Shown piece after piece: positions 51,109 through 62,282 of a DNA stretch of 64,000 bases. Position 1 is the stretch's first letter. Each line of letters opens with the position of its first letter. The stretch lies in the NCBI GenBank assembly GCA_035606945.1, contig DATNDR010000021.1, positions 1 through 64,000 on the forward strand, given 5' to 3'. Origin of the DNA: GCA-003244245 sp035606945. Its GTDB lineage: Bacteria > Actinomycetota > Actinomycetes > Mycobacteriales > Pseudonocardiaceae. A program made the position numbers and the translations under genes. The notes below the pieces were generated by a model. It saw nothing but the letters and a program-made list of their open reading frames with translations. It did not search any database and was not told where the DNA came from.

Positions 51109-51240
51109 GCCTCGGCGCTGTGATACCAACCACAGCGTTGACCGTGGGACTCGGGAGGCCAAGCTCTGGCGATAGCCCGGCCGGGGTACTACCGTCCGGG
51201 CATCAGCATCGCTGCCCGTTCGGGAGGAGGCGAGAAAGCC

Positions 51241-51314
51241 ATGGTCCTGACGCCGGCGGTCGAGTGATCATCGTGGGTGGCCCCGAGCTGCTGCCGCCCA
51301 AGCATGACATGTAG
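51241..51314 (+). other. Two coupled mini-ORFs with strong ribosome binding site
   Basis: ATG 51241 is preceded by GGGAGGAGGCGAGAAAGCC and codes MVLTPAVE, ending in a TGA that overlaps GTG 51264 (GTGA). The second frame reads VIIVGGPELLPPKHDM and ends at 51314, about 60 bases before hpf. This is too short to recognise as a protein. It could be a leader peptide, a small frameshifted gene, or a chance match. The rest of the 51109-51376 gap shows nothing else. Confidence 0.3.
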
Positions 51315-51376
51315 CGATCACTGCCGTTTCTTCGGCGTCGACGAAGTCCCATTGGACAACGCGAGGAGGTCGCCCT

Positions 51377-52051
51377 GTGAATATTGTCGTGAAGGGACGT
51401 AACGTCGAGGTTCCCGATCATTACCGGGTGCACGTTACCGAGAAGCTCGCCCGCGTCGAACGGTATGACCAGAAAGCCGTCCACTACGACGTCGAGCTGT
51501 TCCACGAACGCAACCCCCGGCAGTCCAAGAGCTGCCAGCGGGTGGAGATCACCGGTCGGTGCCGCGGGCAGGTCGTCCGCGCAGAAGCATGTGGTTCGGA
51601 TTTCTACGCCGCGCTGGACGCGGCGGTGAGCAAGCTGGACAACCGGCTACGCCGGGTCGCAGACCGCCACAAGGTGCACTACGGGCGCCGCCACCCCACC
51701 TCCGTCGCCGAGGCAACCGCACCACTGGCGGCCACCCTTGCCCCCACGATCACCGACACCAGAGAGCAGACCAATGGCCATCGCCAGCAGATGGATCTGC
51801 TCGAGGCGCCCGACCCGCAGGTCGACTACGAGGTACCCACACAGCGGTGGGAGTCACCGGACCTCCATGGACCCGGTCGCATCGTCAGGCGTAAGCGCCA
51901 CTCCGCCAAACCCATGACCATCGACGAGGCGCTCTACGAGATGGAGCTCGTGGGCCACGACTTCTACCTGTTCTCCGACGCCGACTCCGGACTGCCCAGC
52001 GTGGTGTATCGCCGGCACGGCTTCGATTACGGCGTGATCCAGCTCGTCTGA
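51377..52051 (+). CDS. hpf: Long-form ribosome hibernation promoting factor
   Basis: The 224-residue protein has an N-terminal HPF/RaiA fold (VKGRNVEVPDHYRVHVTEKL, ALDAAVSKLDNRLRR) that binds the 30S decoding centre, a variable linker, and a C-terminal dimerisation domain (KPMTIDEALYEMELVGHDFYLF, core DEALYEMELVGHDFYLF). Long HPF drives 100S dimer formation in stationary phase. GTG 51377 follows GAGGAGG. Matches Rv3241c beside secA1. Confidence 0.94.
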   Translation: MNIVVKGRNVEVPDHYRVHVTEKLARVERYDQKAVHYDVELFHERNPRQSKSCQRVEITGRCRGQVVRAEACGSDFYAALDAAVSKLDNRLRRVADRHKVHYGRRHPTSVAEATAPLAATLAPTITDTREQTNGHRQQMDLLEAPDPQVDYEVPTQRWESPDLHGPGRIVRRKRHSAKPMTIDEALYEMELVGHDFYLFSDADSGLPSVVYRRHGFDYGVIQLV

Positions 52052-52063
52052 GACCGTTGCACA

Positions 52064-52131
52064 ACATGATCGCCGTCTGGGTGCCCGGGACGACACAAGC
52101 TGTCGCGTACCGCACCAGACGGCGATCATGT
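52064..52131. terminator. 17-bp inverted repeat after hpf
   Basis: ACATGATCGCCGTCTGG (52064-52080) and CCAGACGGCGATCATGT (52115-52131) are perfect complements separated by 34 bases. It begins 13 bases after the hpf stop and is therefore a likely transcription terminator or mRNA-stabilising hairpin, though no T-run follows and the loop is long for a classic terminator. Confidence 0.55.
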
Positions 52132-52250
52132 GGTTTACCGGCCGGACCTGACCTGCACTGATAACGTCACCACCTCCACTGGGCATAACATGGCGCGCAG
52201 ACCGACCCGCGCCTCGATGCGAGTGTCCCGATACGAGTGAGGTCCCACAG

Positions 52251-55088
<2,838 letters not shown>

Positions 55089-55097
55089 CCACCCCTT

Positions 55098-55156
55098 CCG
55101 GCGTGTCGCGTCCTGATGCGCCGCGTGTCGCGCTCCGGTGCACGGTGTGTCGCGCC
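55098..55156 (+). repeat. 22-bp GTGTGTCGCGC repeat, array C (3 units)
   Basis: Cores start at 55099, 55122 and 55143, i.e. about 22 bases apart, beginning ten bases after the secA stop. The third core is CGGTGTGTCGCGCC. The convergent Rv3235-like gene ends right after it. Confidence 0.85.
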
Positions 55157-55158
55157 GA

Positions 55159-55632
55159 TCAGCGCGCTCGGTGCTGGCCGCAGGCGGCCATATCTCCGGC
55201 GGTGAGGCGCAATTGCAGGGTGGTGCACTGCCACCGATCACTGTGCTTTTCGAAGCGAGCGGCCAGTGCTCGGACGCCCGTGGTCAGCGTGACCACCGCG
55301 ACCGCCTCCAAGGCGTCGGCGGCATGTTGCTGGGCGAACACCTTGCGCACCCGGGGTTGCAGATGACCCGCGGTGTCCTGAAGCGAGGCCAGGTAATCGA
55401 GCACGTCGGGACGCAGGATTGTGGACAGCTGGCGAGCGCTCCGCCGGCCGCGGAGTCTTTCCACCACGGCGCGCAGGACTCGCTCAGCCAAGAGGGGCGC
55501 TGTGGGATCGGTGGCCGGTAGCGCCGTGGTGGGCGGTGGCTCCGCCGTCGCCGGCGTGGTGACCGGCAGGATGTCTACCAAACGGCGTAGCACCGGCCGC
55601 TGCTGATGCGGTTCAACGATGCTTGTGGTCAA
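55159..55632 (-). CDS. Rv3235 family protein
   Basis: The 157-residue protein is Ala/Arg/Pro-rich at the start and has a conserved C-terminal half: LLAERVLRAVVERLRGRRSA, RPDVLDYLASL and VRKVFAQQHAADALEAVAVV (core FAQQHAADALEA). I start at TTG 55632, reading LTTSIVEPHQQ, because AGGAGGG lies six bases upstream; no ATG/GTG there is better placed. The family is actinobacterial, linked to secA1, function unknown. Confidence 0.82.
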   Translation of the reverse strand: MTTSIVEPHQQRPVLRRLVDILPVTTPATAEPPPTTALPATDPTAPLLAERVLRAVVERLRGRRSARQLSTILRPDVLDYLASLQDTAGHLQPRVRKVFAQQHAADALEAVAVVTLTTGVRALAARFEKHSDRWQCTTLQLRLTAGDMAACGQHRAR

Positions 55633-55847
55633 CGAACCCTCCTCGTCGTAGGACCGCGCGCAGTGAGCGCGATCAATCGACGGCGGGGCCGGAGACGCCG
55701 TAAAGCCGGCCCTCGGCATTGACGCCGGGGACCGCGGGCACCGGATCGGAGGAGGGGCCCCAGTCCGGTAGCGCAGAGTATGCGCCCTGTTGCACAGCGT
55801 TGTCAGCCCTTGTCGCCGAACTGGGTGTAGACCTGGGGCCTAGTGGC

Positions 55848-56705
55848 TCACTCCGGTATCCGGCGACTTCTCGGACCGCGTGGGGGACGCCGACTGCTGC
55901 GCGCGACTGCGGCACGGCGACGAGCCCAGTCGAAGCACACCACCGCGGCGGCGCTGGCGACATTGAGCGACTCGACGTCGCCCGCCATCGGGATGCCGAC
56001 CCAGCCGGTGAGTTGGGCGGCGACACCGGGGGACACGCCTGCGCTCTCGTTGCCCAGCACGTAGGCCACCCGCGGCGGCGGTGGCGCGCCGAACAGTGAG
56101 CGGGCTCCCGGCGCTGAGGCGGACAGCCCGAGTACCGCGAACCCGGCTGCGCGTAGCGTGGCGCAGCCCTGCTCCGCGGTGGCAGTGCGCAGGACCGGGG
56201 CGTGAAAGGCCACCCCCGCCGACGCCTTGATCACCAGCGGATCGATCGACGGCACTCCCCGGCGGGGCAACACGACGCCATCGAATCCCGCGGCGGTCGC
56301 GGTGCGCAGGATCATGCCCACGTTGGCCGGGTTGGTGATCGCGTCTAGGACGAGCACTGCCGCCGGGTTACCCAGTGCCTTCAGCGCGCTGTCCAGTGAC
56401 CGCATCTGCGGTGCCACTACGTCGGCCAGCACTCCCTGGTCGTGCCGACCATTGCCGGCGAGCACCTTCACCCGGTGCGCCGATGTCCGCTGCACCGGTA
56501 CCCGCCGGCGCGCCGCCGCGTCGAGGATCTCCTCCACGGTGTCGCCGTGGGCGTGCACGGCCACGACCACCTTGTCGATGGTCAGTGCCGGGTTGATCAG
56601 TACCTCCAGCACCGGTTTGCGGCCGTAGACGGTGATGAAAATGTCTCGCGGGCTCGCGGCCTGCCGGCTGGCAGGGCCGTCGCGCTGATCGTCGGGAGGC
56701 GGCAC
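55848..56705 (-). CDS. SpoU/TrmH-family RNA 2'-O-methyltransferase
   Basis: The 285-residue protein has an N-terminal substrate-binding domain (FITVYGRKPVLEVL) and a SPOUT knot domain with ITNPANVGMILRTATAAGFDGV (core NPANVGMILRTA), VYVLGNESAG-like AYVLGNESAG and ESLNVASAAAVVCFDW. These bind SAM in the trefoil knot and methylate rRNA or tRNA ribose. GTG 56705 is proposed; a TACCCT hexamer six bases before it would fit a leaderless transcript, but this is uncertain. Confidence 0.87.
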   Translation of the reverse strand: MPPPDDQRDGPASRQAASPRDIFITVYGRKPVLEVLINPALTIDKVVVAVHAHGDTVEEILDAAARRRVPVQRTSAHRVKVLAGNGRHDQGVLADVVAPQMRSLDSALKALGNPAAVLVLDAITNPANVGMILRTATAAGFDGVVLPRRGVPSIDPLVIKASAGVAFHAPVLRTATAEQGCATLRAAGFAVLGLSASAPGARSLFGAPPPPRVAYVLGNESAGVSPGVAAQLTGWVGIPMAGDVESLNVASAAAVVCFDWARRRAAVARSSRRPPRGPRSRRIPE

Positions 56706-56921
56706 GCACTCAGGGTAAGGCGACGTCCGCGGAGGCTGCGGCAGGTGGTGATCTAGTTTGGTCGAGCCGTGGTGCCCGTTGTTTCGCGCCGGTCGAGGGC
56801 CTCGGCTCGTTACCGGTGCTGCTACCGAATCCCGACCGACCCACAGCCGACACGCCGCACTCCGATACAGTGCGTTTGGCCAGGTACACGCCATGATCAC
56901 GGAAGGTGTGGCTCGCTGCCG

Positions 56922-57425
56922 ATGAGGGTCTACATCCCGGCCACACTCGCGGCGCTACGCCGGCTTGTCGAGTCCGGGGAAATGATCCCGGTCGCCGGTA
57001 CCGCTTTCGCCGTCACCCCGATGCTCCGGGAGTCCTACGCCGCTGGGAATACCGAGGAACTGGAGTACGCGGCGATGAACGACGCGGCCCGGGCGTCCCT
57101 GCGGCTGCTTGCCGTCGAGCTGGACGGCGATTCGACGGTGCTCCCGCGGCGCGTGGTCGTGGCCGCCGACGTCGAACGGGTCCGCTTGCGCGCTGACCTT
57201 GACGATGCCGCGGTCACGGTAGGTGGTCCAGTACCGCTGTCTGCGGTCGCCGCCGTGCATGTCGACCTAGCGGAGGCCGAGGATGCGGTGCGCGCCGCGG
57301 CGGCGGTGGTGGACGCGGCCGACCTCGGCGATCCGGACGCCAAGTTCACCCTCGGCGACGCGGAGGACCACGAGATGGCCTGGTACGCCACCCAAGAGAT
57401 CCCTTTCCTGCTCGAACTCCTCTGA
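56922..57425 (+). CDS. DUF6912 family protein
   Basis: The 167-residue protein begins MRVYIPATLAALRRLVESG and contains FAVTPMLRESYAAGNTEELEY (core ESYAAGNTEELEY), a helical middle, and DAEDHEMAWYATQEIPFLLELL at the end. No enzyme motif is evident. The family is restricted to actinobacteria, with this gene order recurring near secA1 and aroA. ATG 56922 is chosen since the conserved start follows; its ribosome binding site is weak. Confidence 0.82.
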   Translation: MRVYIPATLAALRRLVESGEMIPVAGTAFAVTPMLRESYAAGNTEELEYAAMNDAARASLRLLAVELDGDSTVLPRRVVVAADVERVRLRADLDDAAVTVGGPVPLSAVAAVHVDLAEAEDAVRAAAAVVDAADLGDPDAKFTLGDAEDHEMAWYATQEIPFLLELL

Positions 57426-57443
57426 TCAGACCCGCCGTCATCC

Positions 57444-57524
57444 TCGCGTGTCGCGTTCCGCCGCCCGGTGTGTCGTGCCCAGCCGCTCGGTGTGTCGCGC
57501 CCAGCCGTCCGGTGTGTCGCATGG
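57444..57524 (+). repeat. 22-bp repeat, array D, forward orientation (4 units)
   Basis: Units start at 57444, 57466, 57488 and 57510, exactly 22 bases apart. Units two to four contain GGTGTGTCG(C/T)G and CCCAGCCG. The array begins 19 bases after the DUF6912 stop and faces the reverse array at 57625. Confidence 0.9.
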
Positions 57525-57624
57525 TCGAGAGCGTCTCCGGTTGCGCCGGTGTGTGCGCAACCGGGCCGCGGCATCGACCGGTGGAAGACCACGGCTCTGG
57601 ACATCCGGCGGTGGCGTCAAGCAG

Positions 57625-57730
57625 CTGGGCACGACACACCGAGCGGCTGGGCACGACACACCGGACGGCTGGGCACGACACACCGGACGGCTGGGCACGA
57701 CACACTGGAGAGGAGAGCCCGACACGCCGG
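57625..57730 (-). repeat. 22-bp repeat, array D', reverse orientation (4-5 units)
   Basis: Units start at 57625, 57647, 57669 and 57691, again every 22 bases, each with CTGGGCACGACACACC, the reverse complement of the forward unit. A fifth diverged unit runs to 57730. The last unit lies just before the ribosome binding site of the P5C dehydrogenase gene. With array D it can form a long hairpin around a ~100-base centre. Confidence 0.9.
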
Positions 57731-57755
57731 GCTTGGGGAAAGGAGGGAGGGTCCG

Positions 57756-59387
57756 ATGGACGGCATCACGTCCACTCCAGCCCCGCGCAATGAACCGGTG
57801 CGGAGCTACGCCCCGCATACTCACGAGCGCGAGTCGCTGCTCCGCACACTCGCTGAGCTCGTGGCCCAACGAGCCGAGCTGACCATGACGATCGGCGGGG
57901 TGCAGCGGATGGCCGCGGGCCAGCCATTCGACGTGGTCACCCCGCACCGGCATGCCCACGTGCTCGGCGCGAGCGCCCAGGCCAGCGCGGCTGATGTCGC
58001 CGATGCGGTCCGCGCCGCGAGCAAGGCCGCCCCGGCCTGGCGGGAGCTGGCTTTCGACGAGCGGGCGGCGATCCTGCTGCGCGCCGCGGACCTCGCGGCC
58101 GGCCCGTGGCGTGACACGCTCAACGCCGCCACGATGCTCGGTCAGTCGAAGTCGGTGCAGCAGGCTGAAATCGACGCGGCCTGCGAGCTGATCGACTTCT
58201 GGCGGTTCAACGTGCACTACGCCCGCCGGATCCTCGAAGAGCAGCCGAACTCGGCACCCGGCGAGTGGAATCGCATGGATCATCGCCCATTGGACGGGTT
58301 CGTCACCGCGATCACCCCGTTCAACTTCACCGCGATCGCCGCCAACCTGCCCACCGCGCCCGCGTTGATGGGCAACACGGTGGTGTGGAAACCCACCCCC
58401 ACCCAGCAGCTTTCCGCCCACTACACGATGCGGCTGCTCGAGACCGCCGGGCTGCCACCCGGGGTGATCAACTTGGTCACCGGTAACGGAGCAGCGGTCA
58501 GCGAGGTGGCACTGACGGACCCGGACTTGGCCGGGTTGCACTTCACCGGGTCCACCACGACGTTCAAGAAGCTGTGGCGCACCATCGCCGATCACCTGGA
58601 CGGCTACCGCAGCTACCCGCGCATCGTGGGGGAGACCGGCGGCAAGAACTACCTGGTGGCGCATCCCTCGGCCGATCCGGCCGCGGTGACCACCGCGCTG
58701 GTGCGGGGCGCGTTTGAGTACCAGGGCCAGAAGTGCTCCGCGGTCTCCCGGGCCTACCTCGCCCGTTCACTGTGGGAGGGCGGACTGCGTGAACAGCTCG
58801 CCGACACCACCCGGACGATCCGCTATGGCGATGTCGCCGACCTGGCGAACTTCGGCGGCGCGGTGATCAACGCCTGCGCTTTCGCCAAGCACCGCGATCT
58901 GCTGGCCCGAGTCGCCACTGACCCGTCGATCGAGATCCTCGCCGGTGGCGGCTGCGACGACTCGCAGGGCTGGTTCGTACAGCCCACGGTGCTGCTCGGC
59001 GGCGACCCCAAACACGAGATATTCGCGACGGAGTACTTCGGCCCGATCGTCGCGGTGCACGTTTACCCCGACGGCGACTACCCGGCGATTCTCGACCTGA
59101 TCGACTCCACCGGTCCGTACGCCTTGACCGGCGCAGTCTTCGCCACCGACCGGCCCGCGATCGTGCAAGCGCAACACACGCTGCGTTTCGCAGCGGGCAA
59201 CTTCTATGTCAACGACAAGCCGACCGGCGCAGTCGTGGGCCGGCAGCCCTTCGGCGGGTCCCGCGCCTCGGGCACCAACGACAAGGCCGGCTCAGTGATC
59301 AATCTGCTGCGCTGGACCAGCGCCCGGGCCATCAAGGAGACCTTTGACCCGCCGCGCAACCACACCTACCCACACATGATCGAATAG
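57756..59387 (+). CDS. L-glutamate gamma-semialdehyde (1-pyrroline-5-carboxylate) dehydrogenase
   Basis: The 543-residue aldehyde dehydrogenase oxidises glutamate semialdehyde to glutamate in proline breakdown. Motifs: TPFNFTAIAANL, VVWKPTPTQQLSAH, FTGSTTTFKKLW, the general base in GETGGKNYLV, the catalytic Cys in EYQGQKCSAVSRAY, and the C-terminal GGSRASGTNDKAG of the group 4 P5CDH type. ATG 57756 follows AAAGGAGGGAGG. The proline dehydrogenase partner is not visible here. The upstream region holds facing 22-bp repeat arrays. Confidence 0.94.
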   Translation: MDGITSTPAPRNEPVRSYAPHTHERESLLRTLAELVAQRAELTMTIGGVQRMAAGQPFDVVTPHRHAHVLGASAQASAADVADAVRAASKAAPAWRELAFDERAAILLRAADLAAGPWRDTLNAATMLGQSKSVQQAEIDAACELIDFWRFNVHYARRILEEQPNSAPGEWNRMDHRPLDGFVTAITPFNFTAIAANLPTAPALMGNTVVWKPTPTQQLSAHYTMRLLETAGLPPGVINLVTGNGAAVSEVALTDPDLAGLHFTGSTTTFKKLWRTIADHLDGYRSYPRIVGETGGKNYLVAHPSADPAAVTTALVRGAFEYQGQKCSAVSRAYLARSLWEGGLREQLADTTRTIRYGDVADLANFGGAVINACAFAKHRDLLARVATDPSIEILAGGGCDDSQGWFVQPTVLLGGDPKHEIFATEYFGPIVAVHVYPDGDYPAILDLIDSTGPYALTGAVFATDRPAIVQAQHTLRFAAGNFYVNDKPTGAVVGRQPFGGSRASGTNDKAGSVINLLRWTSARAIKETFDPPRNHTYPHMIE

Positions 59388-59394
59388 CGCCGCA

Positions 59395-59889
59395 TCACAC
59401 CTGCCGCGGCGTGTGCTCGATGCGGAACGGGCGATACCCGCGGTTGCGGTAGTTGCTCAGCGCATGTGGGTGGTCGATAGAGGTGGTGGCCAGCCACACC
59501 CGGTCGACCTCACCGAAGTCCCAGGCCAGCCGGGTGGCCAGGGCCAGCAGGTGACCACCGAGTCCCCGACCGACCCATTCGGGCACCAACCCGAACTTGG
59601 TGATCTCGACATCGCCCCGCGCATGCCGTTGCATCAGGATCATGCCGACGACGTCTGCACCAACCCGAGCGATCCAGCACCGCACCCCCGGGCGGGCCAG
59701 CAGGTTCAGCCACTGTTGTTCGGACCATCCCAAGCTCAACCAGTGATGTGGTGTGGCGATCCGGTCGTGGGTCGAGCGGATCAGGCCCAGCGCGGTCGCG
59801 TCGACGCGGTCCAGCGCGATCTCCGCGGGCGCTGACTTGCCCGCGACGAGCTGATCAGCCGAGGTCATCTCCAAATAGGTGACGGTCAC
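59395..59889 (-). CDS. GNAT family N-acetyltransferase
   Basis: The 164-residue protein shows the GNAT fold: VTVTYLEMTSADQL at the start, WIARVGADVVGMILMQ (core ADVVGMILM), VPEWVGRGLGGHLLALA, which is the acetyl-CoA pyrophosphate loop (R/Q-x2-G-x-G/A), and LSNYRNRGYRPFR at the end. GTG 59889 is inferred from family starts. It is the last gene of the leftward aroA-rsgA-GNAT group. Substrate unknown. Confidence 0.87.
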   Translation of the reverse strand: MTVTYLEMTSADQLVAGKSAPAEIALDRVDATALGLIRSTHDRIATPHHWLSLGWSEQQWLNLLARPGVRCWIARVGADVVGMILMQRHARGDVEITKFGLVPEWVGRGLGGHLLALATRLAWDFGEVDRVWLATTSIDHPHALSNYRNRGYRPFRIEHTPRQV

Positions 59890-59933
59890 GTCGACGAGCA
59901 CCACCCGACGGTGCCAGCTGCCGGGTCGGCAGA

Positions 59934-60944
59934 TCAAGCCGACTCGGCGAGCGCGGCGAGCAGGCGCCGCACGGACATCGCGCGGCGGTGGGCGGCCCCG
60001 TCGAGTTCGTCCAGCGCGCACTCCGGGTCCGCGGGCGGGCCGAGATGGGTGCAGCCGCGAGGACAATCAGCGATCGCCTCGGCCAGATCCCCGAAGGCGC
60101 GGACCACGTCGTCCGGCGTCACGTGTGCCAGCCCGAAGGAGCGGATCCCCGGCGTGTCCACCACCCACCCGCCACCCGGGAGCGGCAGCGCCACCGCCGA
60201 GCTCGAGGTGTGCCGTCCCTTACCCACCCCGCTGACCGCGGCGGTGGCCCGGAAAGCATCGGGCACCAGCCGGTTCACCAACGTCGATTTGCCCACGCCG
60301 GAATGCCCGACCAGCACCGAGACTCGGCCGGCCAGCCGCGATCGCACCGCGTCCACCCCGATCTGCGGGCTGGTCACCAGGACCGGCAACTCCAGTGCCG
60401 CGTACCGCTCCAGCACCGCGTCCGGGTCGGCGAGATCCCGTTTCGTCAGGCACAGCACCGGTTTCAGGCCACCGGCATAGCCGGCCACCAGGCACCGGTC
60501 GATCAGCCCGAAGCGTGGCGGTGGGTCGGCCAGCGAAGCCACGATCAGCAGCTGCTCGGCATTGGCCACTACGATCCGCTCGAAGGGGTCGGTGTCATCG
60601 GCCGTGCGGCGCAGCACGCTGGTCCGCTCCTCGACCCGGACGATCCGGGCGAGCCCGTCCGGTTCGCCGCTGACGTCGCCGACCAGCCCGACCCGGTCAC
60701 CCACCACCACCGGGGTGCGCCCGAGCTCACGGGCCCGCATCGCGGTTACCCGCGTCGTGGGGTCGCCGTCGGGGGCACAGGTCCACCGGCCGCGATCCAC
60801 TGCGACGACCATCGCGGCGCTCGCGTCCGCGTGCTCCGGACGGCGCTTGGTGCGGGGCCGGGAACCTCTGCGCCCGGGCCGGACTCGAACGTCGGACTCG
60901 TCGAGACTGTGCGCGCGCCGGGGGGCGCTACCCGGCCGGTTCAG
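59934..60944 (-). CDS. rsgA: Small ribosomal subunit biogenesis GTPase RsgA, probable CTG start
   Basis: The GTPase has an OB-fold N-terminal domain, a circularly permuted G domain (LCLTKRDL = G4, LVGHSGVGKSTLVN = G1, DTPGIRSFG = G3) and a zinc domain DCPRGCTHLGPPADPECAL. The first ATG (60812) would give 292 residues, but family-conserved sequence lies before it: LDESDVRVRPG, GSRPRTKRRPEHADA. That frame begins after an in-frame TGA and offers only CTG 60944 as a near-start; CTG overlaps the aroA stop as CTGA, matching the ATGA/GTGA couplings of other operons. This gives 336 residues, close to M. tuberculosis Rv3228 at about 330. RsgA helps 30S maturation. Confidence 0.88.
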   Translation of the reverse strand: MNRPGSAPRRAHSLDESDVRVRPGRRGSRPRTKRRPEHADASAAMVVAVDRGRWTCAPDGDPTTRVTAMRARELGRTPVVVGDRVGLVGDVSGEPDGLARIVRVEERTSVLRRTADDTDPFERIVVANAEQLLIVASLADPPPRFGLIDRCLVAGYAGGLKPVLCLTKRDLADPDAVLERYAALELPVLVTSPQIGVDAVRSRLAGRVSVLVGHSGVGKSTLVNRLVPDAFRATAAVSGVGKGRHTSSSAVALPLPGGGWVVDTPGIRSFGLAHVTPDDVVRAFGDLAEAIADCPRGCTHLGPPADPECALDELDGAAHRRAMSVRRLLAALAESA

Positions 60945-62242
60945 CCGTCACCACCCGCCAGCATCGCCGCCCAACTCGCCGGGAACTCCGGCAGCGTCTT
61001 GGCCGTCGCCGCGATGTCGTCGACCGCGATTCCGGGCACCACGAGACCCAGGATCGCGCCCGCGGTGGCCATCCGGTGGTCGGCGTAGGCGCCCCAGGGA
61101 CGGGCTGGATCCCCGCCCAACGGCCGGGGATGGATCTCCAGCCCGTCGGGGATCTCCCGCACATCGCCGCCCAGCGCGCCGATCTCGGTGGCCAGCGCGG
61201 CCAGCCGATCGGTCTCGTGCCCACGCAGGTGGGCGATCCCCCGCAGCGTCGAGGACGTTCGAGCTAACGCCGCGAGCGCCGCGATGGTCGGGGTGAGCTC
61301 TCCAACGTCGTGTAGGTCGGCGTCCACACCTTGCAATCGATCGGGACCTGACAAGGTCAGCCCGTGGTCGTGCAGCTCTACGGTGCAGCCCATCTGCGCC
61401 AGCAGCGGGCGGATCGCGTCGCCGGCTTGGGTGGTGCGCCGGGGCCAGCCTGGAATGGTGACCTGCCCAGCGGTGACCGCGGCGGCCGCCAGGAACACCG
61501 TTGCGTTGGACAGGTCGGGCTCGACGTCGTAGTCGCCGCCGGCCACTACGCCAGGCGCCACCTCCCACCGGGTCGCGCCGTCGGTGCAGACCTCGACGCC
61601 ACGCTCGGCCAGCATCCGCACGGTCATCTCGATATGCGGCCGGGAGGGGACCGGGGGGCCATGATGCCGGACCGAGATGCCGGTGTCGTAGCCCGCAGCG
61701 GACAGCAGCAATCCGGAGACGAACTGCGACGAACCTGATGCATCGATGCGCACCTCACCGCCGGGCAGCCGGGCGGTGCCATGCAGCACGAAGGGCAATG
61801 CATCTCCGTCGACCCGGCAACCGAGTGCCCGCAATGCGTCCAGCACCGCGCCCATCGGCCGCTGCCGGGCCCGCTCGTCGCCGTCGAAGCGAATCGGTCC
61901 ATCAGCCAACGCGGCCAACGGCGGCACGAATCGCATCACGGTGCCGGCCAGTCCGCAATCCACCGTGGCAGGCCCGCACAGCCCGTCATGCGCCGCGACG
62001 TGCAGCTCAGTGCTGCACCCGTCACGGTCGGTCACCGGTACGCCCAGGGCGCGTAGCGCGCCTGCCATCAGATCGGTGTCCCGGCTACGCAGTGCCCCGC
62101 GGATGGTGCCGCCGGTACCGGCCAGCGCAGTGAGCACCAGCGCCCGGTTGGTGATCGACTTCGATCCCGGCACAGTGACGGTGGCCCGCACCGGTCCGGT
62201 GGCCAGCGGCGCGGCCCATGGCAGCTGGGTCGAGGTGGTCAT
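60941..62242 (-). CDS. aroA: 3-phosphoshikimate 1-carboxyvinyltransferase (EPSP synthase)
   Basis: The 433-residue enzyme joins PEP to shikimate-3-phosphate. Marks: VTVPGSKSITNRALVLTALA (core PGSKSITNRAL), CGLAGTVMRFVPPLAALADG (core GLAGTVMRF), ERARQRPMG, IDASGSSQFVSGLLL, LSNATVFLAAAAVT and GAYADHRMATAGAILGL. ATG 62242 is used; a purine-rich ribosome binding site is not obvious. It is divergent from the SRAP gene and its stop overlaps the proposed CTG of rsgA. Confidence 0.95.
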   Translation of the reverse strand: MTTSTQLPWAAPLATGPVRATVTVPGSKSITNRALVLTALAGTGGTIRGALRSRDTDLMAGALRALGVPVTDRDGCSTELHVAAHDGLCGPATVDCGLAGTVMRFVPPLAALADGPIRFDGDERARQRPMGAVLDALRALGCRVDGDALPFVLHGTARLPGGEVRIDASGSSQFVSGLLLSAAGYDTGISVRHHGPPVPSRPHIEMTVRMLAERGVEVCTDGATRWEVAPGVVAGGDYDVEPDLSNATVFLAAAAVTAGQVTIPGWPRRTTQAGDAIRPLLAQMGCTVELHDHGLTLSGPDRLQGVDADLHDVGELTPTIAALAALARTSSTLRGIAHLRGHETDRLAALATEIGALGGDVREIPDGLEIHPRPLGGDPARPWGAYADHRMATAGAILGLVVPGIAVDDIAATAKTLPEFPASWAAMLAGGDG

Positions 62243-62282
62243 GGCGCCATCATTGCGCAGGCGGGCATGCCACGATGAGGCT

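Noticed and set aside
55640..55847. Minus-strand tail reading GVNAEGRLYGVSGPAVD before the Rv3235-like gene
   Set aside because: Looks slightly protein-like but has no start, no known family and overlaps the end of the RNA methylase gene; too weak to annotate.
57444..57730. 22-bp arrays considered as CRISPR
   Set aside because: Repeats are contiguous with no spacers, no cas genes are present, and orientation flips in the middle.
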